Assembly (NCBI GenBank): GCA_964428385.1
Contig: CAYRYR010000030.1
Coordinates: 1 to 26,756 of the forward strand
DNA: 26,756 bases
Source of the DNA: JAFGOM01 sp964428385
GTDB taxonomy: Archaea > Halobacteriota > Methanomicrobia > Methanomicrobiales > Methanospirillaceae
Direction of reading: 5' to 3'
The translations under genes were made by a program, and so were the position numbers. The notes under the pieces were generated by a model, which ran no database searches, was not told the DNA's origin, and saw only the letters and a list, made by a program, of their open reading frames with translations. Each line of letters starts with the position of its first letter. The first letter of the stretch is position 1. Positions 15,982 to 24,425 of the stretch are shown piece by piece.

Positions 15982-17472
15982 ATGGTGCTTAGTAAGGTAA
16001 AGTCAAAAAAACCTTATGTTGTGGATGATATTCCCATGCCCACGATTGTCCGTGCCGGTGGGATGTCAATTCCTGAATATAAAGAAAAACCGTATCATAT
16101 TGTGCTCTCTGTTGATGTCGGCAATACAACTACTGATTGTATCATCACCGGGACAAATTTTGAGACCGGGATGATGTATGTCATCAACAGAAAGGCAAAA
16201 CTGATGAAGGACTTCCCCAAACCAAAACCCGGTGAAGAGATATTTGGAAAAACTCTTGATGGCATTCTCCTCTCAAAGGTGGCAGTCGAGGCACTGGTTA
16301 AAGATATTATTACTGAATCAGTGAAAGAATGTAAGCTTGACCTGCAGAAAGAGCTGGATTTTGTCGTGCATTCGACAGGTATCGTGGGCGAATGGGAATC
16401 ATCCGGTCATATCAACAGTTACCTCAGTTCGATCGCAAAAGGATGCATTGACGCAGGAATCCCAATGTCAAAGATGCGGCCTGTGATGTCAAAGAAATCG
16501 CTCCCTGAGGATGACCGGAAATACAGCCTGCTTGATATGGTCCAGTATACCGGGTCTATAGCAGGGGTAATCCCGGCCACCGGATTATCAGGTGATGAGA
16601 TTATCGCAAACGATATGGAAGGAGATCTCTCGCTTGCCGGGATTAAGCAGGGTGCCATTAACACTCCGGTAGACTTCCGGAATCCCTGCTTATCCATAGA
16701 TTTTGGAACCATTCTCGATGGACGGATAACCGAATCTGTTCCTTTGGACCGGGACAACCCCTATGCACGAACCATAGGCTGTTTTATCGGGCTAGGGGGA
16801 GCTATCGCAGATACCCTTGTGAAAGGTACCGGTAAAGTAGACAAGCGGTTTGGAAGTGCCCATGAATTCTTTGGGGAAGAGCGGGTAACCGGCTTTTTTT
16901 CAAAGAAAGAATCATCGGTCTGCAAGGAATATACGAAAAAGATCAATGATCTTATCCACGTTGATATTGTTCCCCACCACAGGAAAAAATTCGGTCAGGT
17001 GCCTATTGATCCGGCAATCGCTGAAAACGAAAAGATAAAGATAATCGGTGTTGACTGTGGTGAAGACTTCTCCTCCTATCATGATCTCCAGGATATCGGA
17101 AGAGATCTCTATGAAAAACAGGGAATAAAGACCTTTACAGATGTCGTTGACCGGGTCTGTGCCCAGGTATCTCTCCGGATGATTGATGTTGCCCATTCTG
17201 AGGGACTTCTTCCTGATAACTCTGTAATCGGTTTTTCAGGACGGGCGATTATGTCAGGGCGAAAACCAGAATATGTCCTCGAAGGAATTATTGATCGGAA
17301 GATCTACCCTGATCCGTATGAGCGGGTTATCTTTGTCTCCTCAGCCCTGCCACGGGGGGCTGCACTGATGGCCCGGTGCATGGGTAGCCTAGGTACACCG
17401 AAACGCCCTATTGGAGGATGCAGGGGTGAAAGTTGTATTCTTACAAGGAGAAAGAAGTTTCATTCGATGTGA
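15982..17472 (+). CDS. mmp14: Methanogenesis marker protein 14 (DUF2114)
   Basis: A 496-residue protein of a family found essentially in methanogens and used as a marker of methanogenesis. Its biochemical role is not settled to my knowledge. LSVDVGNTTTDCIITG (about residues 42-57) is a phosphate-1-like motif of the actin/ASKHA ATPase fold. Further glycine-rich segments (LSIDFGTILDGRI, GCFIGLGGAIADT, IGFSGRAIMSGR) fit that fold. The C-terminus has GGCRGESC, a possible metal or cluster site. Length matches the family. Neighbours are not methanogenesis genes, so it appears to be its own transcription unit. This is the best evidence for the host's lifestyle. Confidence 0.92.
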   Translation: MVLSKVKSKKPYVVDDIPMPTIVRAGGMSIPEYKEKPYHIVLSVDVGNTTTDCIITGTNFETGMMYVINRKAKLMKDFPKPKPGEEIFGKTLDGILLSKVAVEALVKDIITESVKECKLDLQKELDFVVHSTGIVGEWESSGHINSYLSSIAKGCIDAGIPMSKMRPVMSKKSLPEDDRKYSLLDMVQYTGSIAGVIPATGLSGDEIIANDMEGDLSLAGIKQGAINTPVDFRNPCLSIDFGTILDGRITESVPLDRDNPYARTIGCFIGLGGAIADTLVKGTGKVDKRFGSAHEFFGEERVTGFFSKKESSVCKEYTKKINDLIHVDIVPHHRKKFGQVPIDPAIAENEKIKIIGVDCGEDFSSYHDLQDIGRDLYEKQGIKTFTDVVDRVCAQVSLRMIDVAHSEGLLPDNSVIGFSGRAIMSGRKPEYVLEGIIDRKIYPDPYERVIFVSSALPRGAALMARCMGSLGTPKRPIGGCRGESCILTRRKKFHSM

Positions 17473-17868
17473 ATAAAGGAAAAAGAGAATTGTTTCTTGA
17501 TGAGATCTGTTCATAAAAAGATGGAAACCTTTGCAATACGGTATACTGTAGCAATAGGTACGGTTTCTCTCATAACGCTATCATGAGCGTGATTGCAGGC
17601 ATCACGTGTTTTGATGCGAAATCCCTCTTTTTTTTTAAGATGGGATGAAAAGAGGATATAGTATGAACAGGGAAAACAGAAAAAAGAGAGATCTCTTATT
17701 ACCTGTTATTTCTCATATTACCGGATAAGAAGAGGAGGTTACCCTCCCCCTGCCTTTAACAGGTCATAGACATCTTTTTTTCATTCTCGTTTTTTCATCG
17801 ATACATGATATACCATACACATCATTTATCTGATAAACCATTATCAAAAAAGAAGGGATGAAGTGCAT
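17473..17868. other. Spacer after marker 14 with T-run
   Basis: Contains CCCTC followed by nine T residues (17628-17636), about 155 bases after the stop, a plausible archaeal oligo-T terminator. Purine-rich and AT-rich sequence follows. No gene or repeat recognised. Confidence 0.4.
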
Positions 17869-17996
17869 TATAAGAATAAGAACACACTAAACACACCTAT
17901 AGAAAAAAGTATGTACATCTTCACACTCCTCTGTCCACGAACCGGAACCAAAAACTGTTTGGCATAAAGAAAATTGGCAATTTTGGCTAAACGTCC
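17869..17996 (+). pseudogene. Dead copy of an mntA promoter and 5' end
   Basis: This stretch matches 19559-19680, the upstream region and first ~27 codons of the intact mntA at 19600. Both have AAGAACACACTAAACACA before the start and CACGAACCGGAA inside the gene. The copy starts ATG near 17911 and follows the homologous codons with substitutions and a missing base. It has an in-frame stop (TTGGCATAA) and loses similarity after GGCAATTTTGGCT, just before the active site. The copy and the intact gene bracket the AlbA/ATPase gene in direct orientation. Confidence 0.65.
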
Positions 17997-18097
17997 ATCC
18001 GGTTTCCTTCTCCTGTAGGTACCGTATGTAAACAGGCCAAATAGTGACGCCAGAATCCTTCTAACAGCAAAAGGACCACTACTCAACGAAGAATTTC

Positions 18098-19333
18098 ATG
18101 TTCAGATCTGAATTACTCGAGATAATCGCGAACGGTGAGAATTCCGGGGTCGAGTTCAAACGGGATGATATCCGACCGGAACAACTTGCAAAAGAGGTCG
18201 TAGCCCTTGCCAATTACCGGGGCGGGATAATACTCATCGGTGTCGAGGATGATGGGGCCATCAGTGGGATTGTGCGTGATGATCTCGAAACCTGGGTTAT
18301 AGATACTGTCTTTGCCAGATATGTTCACCCCATGATTCTTCCATTTTATGAGACCGTAACTATGGAGGATAACAAACGGGTTGCAGTCATCTCCTTTCCC
18401 GAAGGAACATCAAAACCCTATGTTTTGAGGCATCATGAACGCGAAGAGATCTATATCAGGGCCGGCACATCATCCCGACTTGCGACACGAGAGCAGCAGG
18501 CCCGTCTCTTTGCTGCGGGTGGCATTCTCCACACTGAACTCCTTCCAGTCCCGGGTACCAGCATTTTAAGTCTGGATCTCATCCGAATCAGGGAATATCT
18601 CACTGACCTCGTCAGAGATCCTCTGATACCTGAAGATGAAGTGTCATGGATTCATCGTCTGACCGGACTAGGCCTGCTTACAAAGGCACCCGGTGAAAGA
18701 ATGGTCTGCACGATAGCCGGCATCGTCCTCTTTGGGATTGCCCCGAGAAGATTTATCCGGCAGGCCGGACTGCGGGTAGTGGTTTACAATGGGTGTGACA
18801 AGAGCTACCAGACCCTGCTCGACACCATATTAGACGGTCCGCTAACCAGTAGATATCAATCTGACACTGACGGAACCAGAACCCTCGTCGATGCAGGTCT
18901 CATCGAACGGTTTACTGATATAATATACCCATTTATAACAATAGAGTCAGATACAATTGATTCGGGATTTCGCAGGACCAGAACATGGCTGTACCCGTGG
19001 GATGCTATCAGGGAGACAGTCGTTAATGCCTTCTGTCACCGGGACTGGACACGATCCGTAGATATCGAAGTGAGCAGGTATACCGATCGCATTGAGATAA
19101 TAAGCCCGGGAGCCCTCCCTAACTCCATGACTGTTGAGAAGATGATTGCTGGTCAGCGTTCACCGAGAAATCCCCTCATTGTAGAGATGCTCAGGGATTA
19201 TGGGTACGTTGAGAGCAGAGGGATGGGGGTTAGAACAAAAGTAATCCCCCTCATGTTACAGCACAATAAGGTGAGTCCTATTTTTGATGCAACCGAGGAT
19301 TATGTAAGAACCGTCCTCCCTCTGAAAAAATAG
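18098..19333 (+). CDS. AlbA_2/Schlafen-type DNA-binding ATPase (COG2865-like)
   Basis: A 411-residue protein. Residues ~3-125 form the AlbA_2 (Schlafen-like) domain: GENSGVEFKRDD, VVALANYRGGIILIGVEDDG, IYIRAGTSSRLAT. The C-terminal third has a GHKL-type ATP-binding domain of the HATPase_c_4 kind: AIRETVVNAFCHRDW (about 302-316) with the motif Asn, then RIEIISPGALP and ESRGMGVRT. Such proteins are often labelled 'RecG-like' or 'ATP-binding transcriptional regulator'. They are common in archaeal and bacterial accessory DNA, and some relatives act in defence. Its role here is unknown. ATG 18098 has no clear ribosome binding site. It lies between a dead mntA 5' copy and an intact mntA, which suggests an insertion history. 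The frame is intact and of normal length. Confidence 0.82.
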   Translation: MFRSELLEIIANGENSGVEFKRDDIRPEQLAKEVVALANYRGGIILIGVEDDGAISGIVRDDLETWVIDTVFARYVHPMILPFYETVTMEDNKRVAVISFPEGTSKPYVLRHHEREEIYIRAGTSSRLATREQQARLFAAGGILHTELLPVPGTSILSLDLIRIREYLTDLVRDPLIPEDEVSWIHRLTGLGLLTKAPGERMVCTIAGIVLFGIAPRRFIRQAGLRVVVYNGCDKSYQTLLDTILDGPLTSRYQSDTDGTRTLVDAGLIERFTDIIYPFITIESDTIDSGFRRTRTWLYPWDAIRETVVNAFCHRDWTRSVDIEVSRYTDRIEIISPGALPNSMTVEKMIAGQRSPRNPLIVEMLRDYGYVESRGMGVRTKVIPLMLQHNKVSPIFDATEDYVRTVLPLKK

Positions 19334-19599
19334 CATCACTGTGAGAAGATAAAGACAAGATCATACGCTGATATGTATGTTCATTGTCGAATAATTCCCA
19401 TAAAATCTGCTATCCTGGCCTCATCCTATGTATTACATCACTTACTGCTGGTATTTTTCATATGCTGTTGCACATTGCCTGATTCACACTGTGAGATAAT
19501 TGAGATAAACCGAATGAATCCATTCATGAGATCCCCAATGAGAAGATAGGATCTAGGGTATTTTAATAACAAGAACACACTAAACACAATTATACAAAA

Positions 19600-19884
19600 A
19601 TGAACGTCCTTGCACTCTTCCGTCAACACGAACCGGAATTAAAGAGACAGTTTGGTGTTGAGAAGATTGGTATCTTTGGTTCATATGCACGTGGAGAGGA
19701 GCGGGAGGACAGCGATGTAGATGTGCTCGTCATATTCCAGAAAAATAAAAAAACGTTTGATAATTTTATGGGAACCCGGTTTTATCTCGAGGATCTATTC
19801 CATCGGAAGGTTGATCTTGTTACGGATACGGCACTTAAACCCCTTATTCGCTATTCCATCCTACAGGATGTCGTTTATGTCTAG
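19600..19884 (+). CDS. mntA: MntA-type nucleotidyltransferase antitoxin
   Basis: 94 residues. The GS-x10-DxD signature is at G27-S28 (IGIFGSYARGEE) and D39/D41 (EDSDVDVLVIF), with VDLV later as the third carboxylate. In complete systems it would AMPylate HepT. ATG 19877 of hepT overlaps the end of this gene by eight bases (ATGTCTAG). Like the other mntA in the window (6279-6596) it is intact beside a broken hepT. The upstream sequence is duplicated at 17869. A TATA-like TATTTTAATAA lies at 19559-19569, about 35 bases before ATG 19600, so the leader would be very short. Confidence 0.85.
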   Translation: MNVLALFRQHEPELKRQFGVEKIGIFGSYARGEEREDSDVDVLVIFQKNKKTFDNFMGTRFYLEDLFHRKVDLVTDTALKPLIRYSILQDVVYV

Positions 19885-20152
19885 ATCTCAATGGCTCTAT
19901 CTCAATGATATTATAGAAGCTGTGGAACATATTCAATCATATCGTGGTGAACTATCATTTGAGGAATTCAGGTGCGACCAGATGCGAATTGATGCGATTA
20001 TTCGTAATTTTGAGATAATCGGTGAAGCGGTCAAGAACCTGAGTGATGATGTAAAAAAACAGTTTTTGGCAACAGATTGTAAAGCTGTAGCCTGATTCCG
20101 CGATGTAATAAACTGGAAGGATTTTCGGACGGAAAATCTGTGGCCGCGGTAG
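19877..20152 (+). pseudogene. hepT: HepT RNase toxin, truncated and mutated at its active site
   Basis: Starts ATG 19877, with typical HepT sequence to QMRIDAIIRNFEIIGEAVKN. TGA at 20093-20095 interrupts it at about codon 73. Downstream, the same register reads FRDVINWKDFRTENLWPR and stops at 20152. Aligned without gaps to the other hepT (5954-6292), the stop replaces the conserved Gly two codons before the catalytic Arg. The Arg survives (FRD), but the catalytic His is Trp and the AMPylated Tyr is Asp. About 15-20 C-terminal residues are missing, and a broken helicase gene begins 30 bases later. Decay is deeper than in the first hepT. Confidence 0.8.
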
Positions 20153-20182
20153 TGGGGTGCGGAGTCCCGAATTAAAGAGTAA

Positions 20183-21227
20183 CTGCTCTCGTTTTTTCTC
20201 AGGCCGTATGATGATGCCGCTCTTTATGGAACACTCAGGTCTCCCCTATATGGGGCTTTCTGATCCGCTGTTATATGTCATACAAACGTTAAAAGGCCTC
20301 CCGGGGGGCACAACACTCTACCGCTGGTTAAAGCAGTAAATCGCTTTAACTCCCCCGGATTTGACCATTGGGGGCATTACAGAGAGCAGAAATAATGCTG
20401 AAAAACTGGCTCTCATACACCGGCAAAATACCTGTAACCAGGTTAATCCAGAAGATCCTCCCCGAGTCAGGGATGCTAACCGTGTTCGGTGCTCTGCCGA
20501 TGGGCGAGCAAAAGGTTGCAAATCTTGAGAAACTTATTAGAATCGTCAGAAATTGTTTGGAATCCGTGAGATATGAGCTTACCGATCTCGTGTCAGACCT
20601 GTATGATTCCATCACTGCACAAGAGCGTAAAGGAGAGGCAGCACTAGATGCTTTCTCACAGACTTCAGTGAACATCATGACGGTTCATGCAGCAAAGGGC
20701 TTGAATTTTTTGTAGTAGTCCTGCCTGACATGGGTTCATCTAGGGAAGGCAGGGTAGGGTCGATCATTGCCCGAGATCAGATCCCCTGGTCAGTATGAAG
20801 ATCCCAAACCCTGACAATAGTTACGAGATAGACAAAACGCCTGTATACAAGGGACTTATGCTTATTCAGAAAGAATGAAGCAGCAGAGCGAAAACGGCTC
20901 TTTTATGTAGGGATAACACGTGCCCGGGATCATCTGATCCTCTGTAGGAGGAATCCTGGCAAGCTCTATAGAAGGATTGATTCCAGTAACAACCGTATTG
21001 ACTGGCTCTGTACCATCCTGGAGATAACCTGGGATCTCCTTGATTATGGTAGTGTTATCTCGTTTGATCCGATGGACGGAGGAGATACGTTTGAGATTTT
21101 CATATATACAAATCCTGACGAACTTACGAGGAGATGGGCTCATGCCCAGTCATCAATGATTACGGTCCCGCAAAGAGACCAGGATAGTTTCGGAAAACAA
21201 AACCGGGTGAGAATGGTTCATGAGTAA
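20183..21227 (+). pseudogene. UvrD/AddA-type helicase, 3' part with several frameshifts
   Basis: The C-terminal region of a large UvrD-like (AddA/RecB-type) helicase can be read across frames: FLRPYDDAALYGTLRSP, then LSDPLLYVIQTLKG, then the long 20368-20700 part ending NIMTVHAAKGL (helicase motif V), then EFFVVVLPDMGSSREGR, then AERKRLFYVGITRARDHLIL (motif VI) and a tail to TAA 21227. At least four frame changes and internal stops separate these blocks, including one in a GGGG run near 20228 and a base missing at AAGGGCTTGAA near 20697. The N-terminal ATPase half is absent; upstream DNA is the broken hepT. It is a decayed fragment. Whether it had a nuclease partner is unknown. Confidence 0.8.
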
Positions 21228-21303
21228 TTCAGATCTCTTTTATTTTTGAGATATAGAATAGGCGGGTTGAGGGTTCTTATACTCTTTGAGATCCATATAA
21301 TTC

Positions 21304-21323
21304 TTGATTTTTTGAAAAATCAA
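21304..21323. terminator. AT hairpin between converging units
   Basis: TTGATTTTT and AAAAATCAA form a perfect nine-pair inverted repeat with a two-base loop, flanked by T- and A-runs. It lies between the helicase remnant (plus strand) and relE (minus strand), so it could terminate from both sides. Confidence 0.45.
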
Positions 21324-21353
21324 AAATTTTTAGATTTCTTAAATGGGGGTGAT

Positions 21354-21653
21354 TCATTCGTCCCGATGTAATGTTCCATACTTTTTATGAGCTTGTTCTA
21401 TAGTAAGAATCTCCAGGATATGGACAGACTTATCCTTTTCATGAATAGTATAAAAAAGGGTCAAACTTCTTGAGATATGCATTCTCAGGTAATCCTTTCT
21501 CCCCCTGATACATAATCTCTCTTTATTTCCCCCGGGATAAGGATCAATGGATAGTTCCTGCAGTTTTTCAGTAAGTATCTTTTTACTTTTTTCGGGCAGA
21601 TTTTCATAAAATCGCAGTGCCTTCTTCTTATTCAGGAGTAAATGGTAGGTCAC
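21354..21653 (-). CDS. RelE/ParE-superfamily toxin
   Basis: A 99-residue toxin of the RelE/ParE fold: helical start (KKALRFYENLPEKSKKILTE), a strand-turn with basic residues (RLCIRGRKDYLRMHIS), and a central sheet (RSLTLFYTIHEKDKSVHILE) ending near KKYG. RelE relatives cleave mRNA on the ribosome and ParE relatives poison gyrase; the sequence alone does not settle which. The start is GTG 21653, whose last two bases and following A are the TGA of the antitoxin (GTGA overlap), so the two are translationally coupled. The only apparently complete toxin-antitoxin pair in this window. Confidence 0.8.
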   Translation of the reverse strand: MTYHLLLNKKKALRFYENLPEKSKKILTEKLQELSIDPYPGGNKERLCIRGRKDYLRMHISRSLTLFYTIHEKDKSVHILEILTIEQAHKKYGTLHRDE

Positions 21654-21835
21654 AGGTCCAGCTCTGAAAAATCAGCTTCTGATTCAATAGCATCCATCTC
21701 ATTAAGAAAGTGAAGTTCTTTCTCGTGATTCACTAGTTCCTCAATGAGTGAGTCATATGTTTGTCCAGGTTTTTTGAGATCATATAATAATGTCCAGACA
21801 TGTTCAGACACAGGGATTCTCTTGGTTGCACTCAT
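21650..21835 (-). CDS. RelB-like antitoxin of the RelE pair
   Basis: 61 residues from ATG 21835. The start MSATKRIPVSEHVWTLLYDL resembles the ribbon-helix-helix-like N-termini of archaeal antitoxins (VSE..W..L..LKK.GQTYDSLIEEL). The acidic tail (EMDAIESEADFSELDL) would wrap the toxin. An upstream in-frame start at 21877 would add 14 residues, but the shorter form matches the family pattern. It overlaps relE by GTGA. Such antitoxins normally bind their own promoter; no operator was recognised. Confidence 0.7.
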   Translation of the reverse strand: MSATKRIPVSEHVWTLLYDLKKPGQTYDSLIEELVNHEKELHFLNEMDAIESEADFSELDL

Positions 21836-22075
21836 TCTATTATTGTACATATTGTAAGCACTTAACTTTTCGCACATATGATCAATCTTGCCCTTAAATT
21901 CCTCATTTCAGGCAATTTCCCTGTGTTGAATGTGCCTATTTTTGAGTTTAATGCAGCAATATGAATAACATGCTCGTTTACTTTCTCCAAACCCTAATGG
22001 TCTGTTGCACGGAGATCATTGATGGAATAAAATCGACAAAATTAAAATATATATAATTAAATAAAACCAATAATA

Positions 22076-22279
22076 ATGTTAATTATGACTCGATTCTTAT
22101 CGTCAAATTTGCTTCAAATGAGACTATTACCGACAGATCCCACTCAGTGGATAGAACAAAAAGATCTCATTTTTTTTGTCATTACAATTGTAAATTCACT
22201 TGACTTATCTAGATTCTACAGTAGGTATGTGGAAAGTAATTGGGGCGGAAAAGGGTATGATCTAAAAACCTTCTTGTAA
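22076..22279 (+). pseudogene. IS1182-like transposase, N-terminal fragment
   Basis: 67 codons. MRLLPTDPTQWI followed by VITIVNSLDLSRFYSRY and GKGYDLKTFL matches the DUF772-type N-terminus of IS1182-family transposases, in which LLP, a VV..V..LDLS..Y segment and a Y.P..LL segment follow in that order. Complete proteins are about 400-500 residues; here a TAA stops the frame and no DDE domain follows. A TATA-like AATATATATAATT (22044-22056) lies upstream. A 15 bp inverted repeat begins nine bases after the stop. Confidence 0.6.
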
Positions 22280-22287
22280 GTCACTCT

Positions 22288-22424
22288 CCAAAAATCGGGT
22301 GATTTTGTAAGTAAACATTGAACCAATCGCTTTGTTTACGTAGAATCAGAATGTTTCAGTCAATTCCGCCTATATTTTGATGGATCGTAAAAATACTGTG
22401 AATATCCCATCACCTGATTTTTGG
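22288..22424. repeat. 15 bp inverted repeat bounding a 137 bp segment
   Basis: CCAAAAATCGGGTGA (22288-22302) is complementary to TCACCTGATTTTTGG (22410-22424) with one mismatch. The 107 bases between show no coding frame. Placed just after the transposase fragment and just before nudC, it may be a MITE or leftover element ends. A long-loop transcript structure is also possible. Confidence 0.5.
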
Positions 22425-22486
22425 GTACATTCATCCGACAACTGGATATATGATAAGTATTAAACTCAACCCCTAAAAGTGGATAT

Positions 22487-23344
22487 ATGACACCATACAC
22501 AAATCCCGTTCCATATGCAACAAATGATCTTGTCTATCATGAGAAACACACACCCCATACTGAGGAGCAATGGATTCTTGTTGATGGTTCTGCAGTTATC
22601 ACCGGTCAGGATGGCTCTGTACTCTGTGACCCGGTTGCATGCAGGATACTCCTTGGTACAGAACCGGTTCGGTTCATGATAGGATCAGATGTAAGGGGAG
22701 TCTGGTATGCTGTACCGGTTAGTGAAACAACCATTCTTCCCGGAACCGTTATAAGAACAGATCTGCGATCCCTCTACGGAGTCATTCCTGATGAGATGCT
22801 TGGTATTGCATCACGTGCAGTTGCACTCACTATATTCTACAATACCCACCGGTTCTGCGGGATCTGTGGAGCTGTCACCGACAGGAAAGAAGACGAGACT
22901 GCAATGGTATGCACTTCCTGCGGTCATATCTTCTATCCGGTCATAAATCCGGTGATAATCGTCTGTATCAGCCGGGGTGATGAGATACTGCTTGCACGGT
23001 CACCTCATTTTCTACCCGGAGTCTACAGCATCATTGCCGGATTTGTAGAAGCTGGTGAGACCCTTGAGCATGCTGTTGCCCGGGAGGTCGCAGAGGAGGT
23101 CGGGATAGAGGTAGATACTATAAGGTACAGGCTTAGTCAGCCATGGCCGTTTCCTCATTCTCTGATGGTGGGCTTTGTTGCATCATATGCAGGGGGTATT
23201 CTCTCTATAGATCCCACTGAGATAGAAGATGCTGACTGGTATTCGTATGATAATCTTCCGACTCTTCCTGGAACAGGGAGTATATCACGAATTTTAATCG
23301 AACAGGTTGTACAGGAGATAAGCAGCCGGAATCAGGGTTCCTGA
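22487..23344 (+). CDS. nudC: NADH/NAD+ pyrophosphatase, NudC-type Nudix hydrolase
   Basis: 285 residues. Zinc ribbon cysteines are at 124, 127, 142 and 145 (RFCGICG, VCTSCG). The Nudix box GFVEAGETLEHAVAREVAEE (185-204), continuing VGI, fits G-x5-E-x7-RE-x2-EE-x-G. The NudC-specific SQPWPFPHS (217-225) is present. Such enzymes hydrolyse NAD(H) to NMN(H) plus AMP, and bacterial NudC also removes NAD caps from RNA; which applies in this archaeon is unknown. Length is normal. A TATA-independent reading of the start gives AGTGGATAT upstream of ATG 22487. The gene at 23368 follows 23 bases after its stop and is probably co-transcribed. Confidence 0.92.
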   Translation: MTPYTNPVPYATNDLVYHEKHTPHTEEQWILVDGSAVITGQDGSVLCDPVACRILLGTEPVRFMIGSDVRGVWYAVPVSETTILPGTVIRTDLRSLYGVIPDEMLGIASRAVALTIFYNTHRFCGICGAVTDRKEDETAMVCTSCGHIFYPVINPVIIVCISRGDEILLARSPHFLPGVYSIIAGFVEAGETLEHAVAREVAEEVGIEVDTIRYRLSQPWPFPHSLMVGFVASYAGGILSIDPTEIEDADWYSYDNLPTLPGTGSISRILIEQVVQEISSRNQGS

Positions 23345-23367
23345 TATATCTGCAACAGGATGAAAAA

Positions 23368-23958
23368 ATGACATCTCCTCATCCCCACGGATTCTCCCGC
23401 TCACCGGTAGAAAATGTTGCATGTTCATGGATCTCTTCTCTTTCCCCTGCACCCATGGTAGAAAATGTCTCTCCCGGCACCCTTATCCCTGGTGCATCAG
23501 GACGATTCACCCTTTTATTTGGATCACCGTACCCGGGATGGCAGGTAATTTCAGGCAGGCTTGCAATGGTTCTTGGGTGTGTCACTGATGCACGAGGAAC
23601 CATTTCCCGGTGCAGGCTCTCCTTTTCTGACAGGTTTATCCTCTCACCTGGTGATGATATCCCCTCTCTCTTCTTTTTGTCCAGGTTCTTTTCTGCTATT
23701 GTAAAACCAGGCATGAGCACACAACCACGTACCTGTACTATTCCGTCATCGTTATGTACCGATACGATGGTAAAAATATCGTTTTTTTGCGGAAATAAAA
23801 AAGAGCGTTTCGTTGATATCGAATTTCATCTCTGTTCAGTTTCTGATACAAATATTGGTGCAGAAGAGGCACTATCCTGGTTTGAGGCTGCACATAGCGA
23901 GATTCATCTTCTCTTTGATGAGATAGTATCAGAAGAAATAAGGTTACGACTTTTATAG
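23368..23958 (+). CDS. Hypothetical protein, possibly TIGR04255-like
   Basis: 196 residues without a signal peptide or membrane segment. The C-terminal part (RFVDIEFHL, then EEALSWFEAAHSEIHLLFDE, then EEIRLRLL) resembles the end of TIGR04255-family proteins, which finish with a strand ending in D-x-D/E, a helix pair around LH..I...F, and a final L..LL. The N-terminal half matches nothing I know, and the protein is shorter than that family (about 250). ATG 23368 is 23 bases after nudC, preceded by a weak AGGAT. Co-transcription with nudC is likely. Function unknown. Confidence 0.65.
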   Translation: MTSPHPHGFSRSPVENVACSWISSLSPAPMVENVSPGTLIPGASGRFTLLFGSPYPGWQVISGRLAMVLGCVTDARGTISRCRLSFSDRFILSPGDDIPSLFFLSRFFSAIVKPGMSTQPRTCTIPSSLCTDTMVKISFFCGNKKERFVDIEFHLCSVSDTNIGAEEALSWFEAAHSEIHLLFDEIVSEEIRLRLL

Positions 23959-23975
23959 AAAACTGGTCTTTATTC

Positions 23976-23991
23976 CCTGATTTTTTTCAGG
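23976..23991 (+). terminator. Hairpin with T-loop after the nudC unit
   Basis: CCTGA (23976-23980) and TCAGG (23987-23991) form a stem around a run of T residues, 18 bases after the stop at 23958. It could also end the minus-strand vapC remnant on the other side. Confidence 0.35.
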
Positions 23992-24033
23992 TACTACAAA
24001 CACAACAGGTAGCATTGTGTTTTGAGAGGCAGA

Positions 24034-24425
24034 TTAATAGTGGATAACTTCAAGACCGGGACAGGAAAGAAAATGTGAATCGCGAGTGACTATTTTTCCC
24101 TCAGTTCCAAGAGCTGTCGCTGCGATAATTTCATCAAGTGCACCAATCCGGGTCCCGGTTTTTTGTAATGTATATACAAGGACTGCATATACCTGTGCAA
24201 GGGAACACGAGACGGGTACAACGTCCACTTGTTGTTTGATGAGTTCAATCTCTTTCTATCTTTTCATCAGGATGAAGAACGGTACGCTCCGGTAGTCATC
24301 TCAAAGACGGTAATGACAGATATGTATTGATATACTTTACCATCATCAAGTTCCTCCTGGATAGAAAGAGCGGTACTGTCTTTTCGGATAAGTCCAATAA
24401 TATGGGATGTATCTAAAAGAGGCAT
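24034..24425 (-). pseudogene. vapC: VapC PIN-domain toxin with two frameshifts
   Basis: The first part reads MPLLDTSHIIGLIRKD...ISVITVFEMTTGAYR from ATG 24425 and stops at TGA 24267-24269. The C-terminal part reads EIELIKQQVDVVPVSCSLAQ...GTRIGALDEIIAATAL...TRDSHFLSCPGLEVIHY to the stop at 24034. The bridging piece VLHPDEKIER lies in the third frame, so two small indels fall between about 24245 and 24290. Joined, the protein is about 130 residues with the PIN acidic residues (LLDT, FEM, ALDEIIA, TRD), i.e. a once-complete VapC. The ATG overlaps the antitoxin stop (TAATG). As it stands it is inactive unless frameshifting occurs. Confidence 0.85.

Noticed and set aside
17868..18086. Open frame of 72 codons on the minus strand
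   Set aside because: It runs antisense through the dead mntA 5' copy and shows no protein-family features.
20157..20339. 60-codon plus-strand frame as a stand-alone small gene
   Set aside because: Its second half (LSDPLLYVIQTLKG) is one block of the frameshifted helicase.
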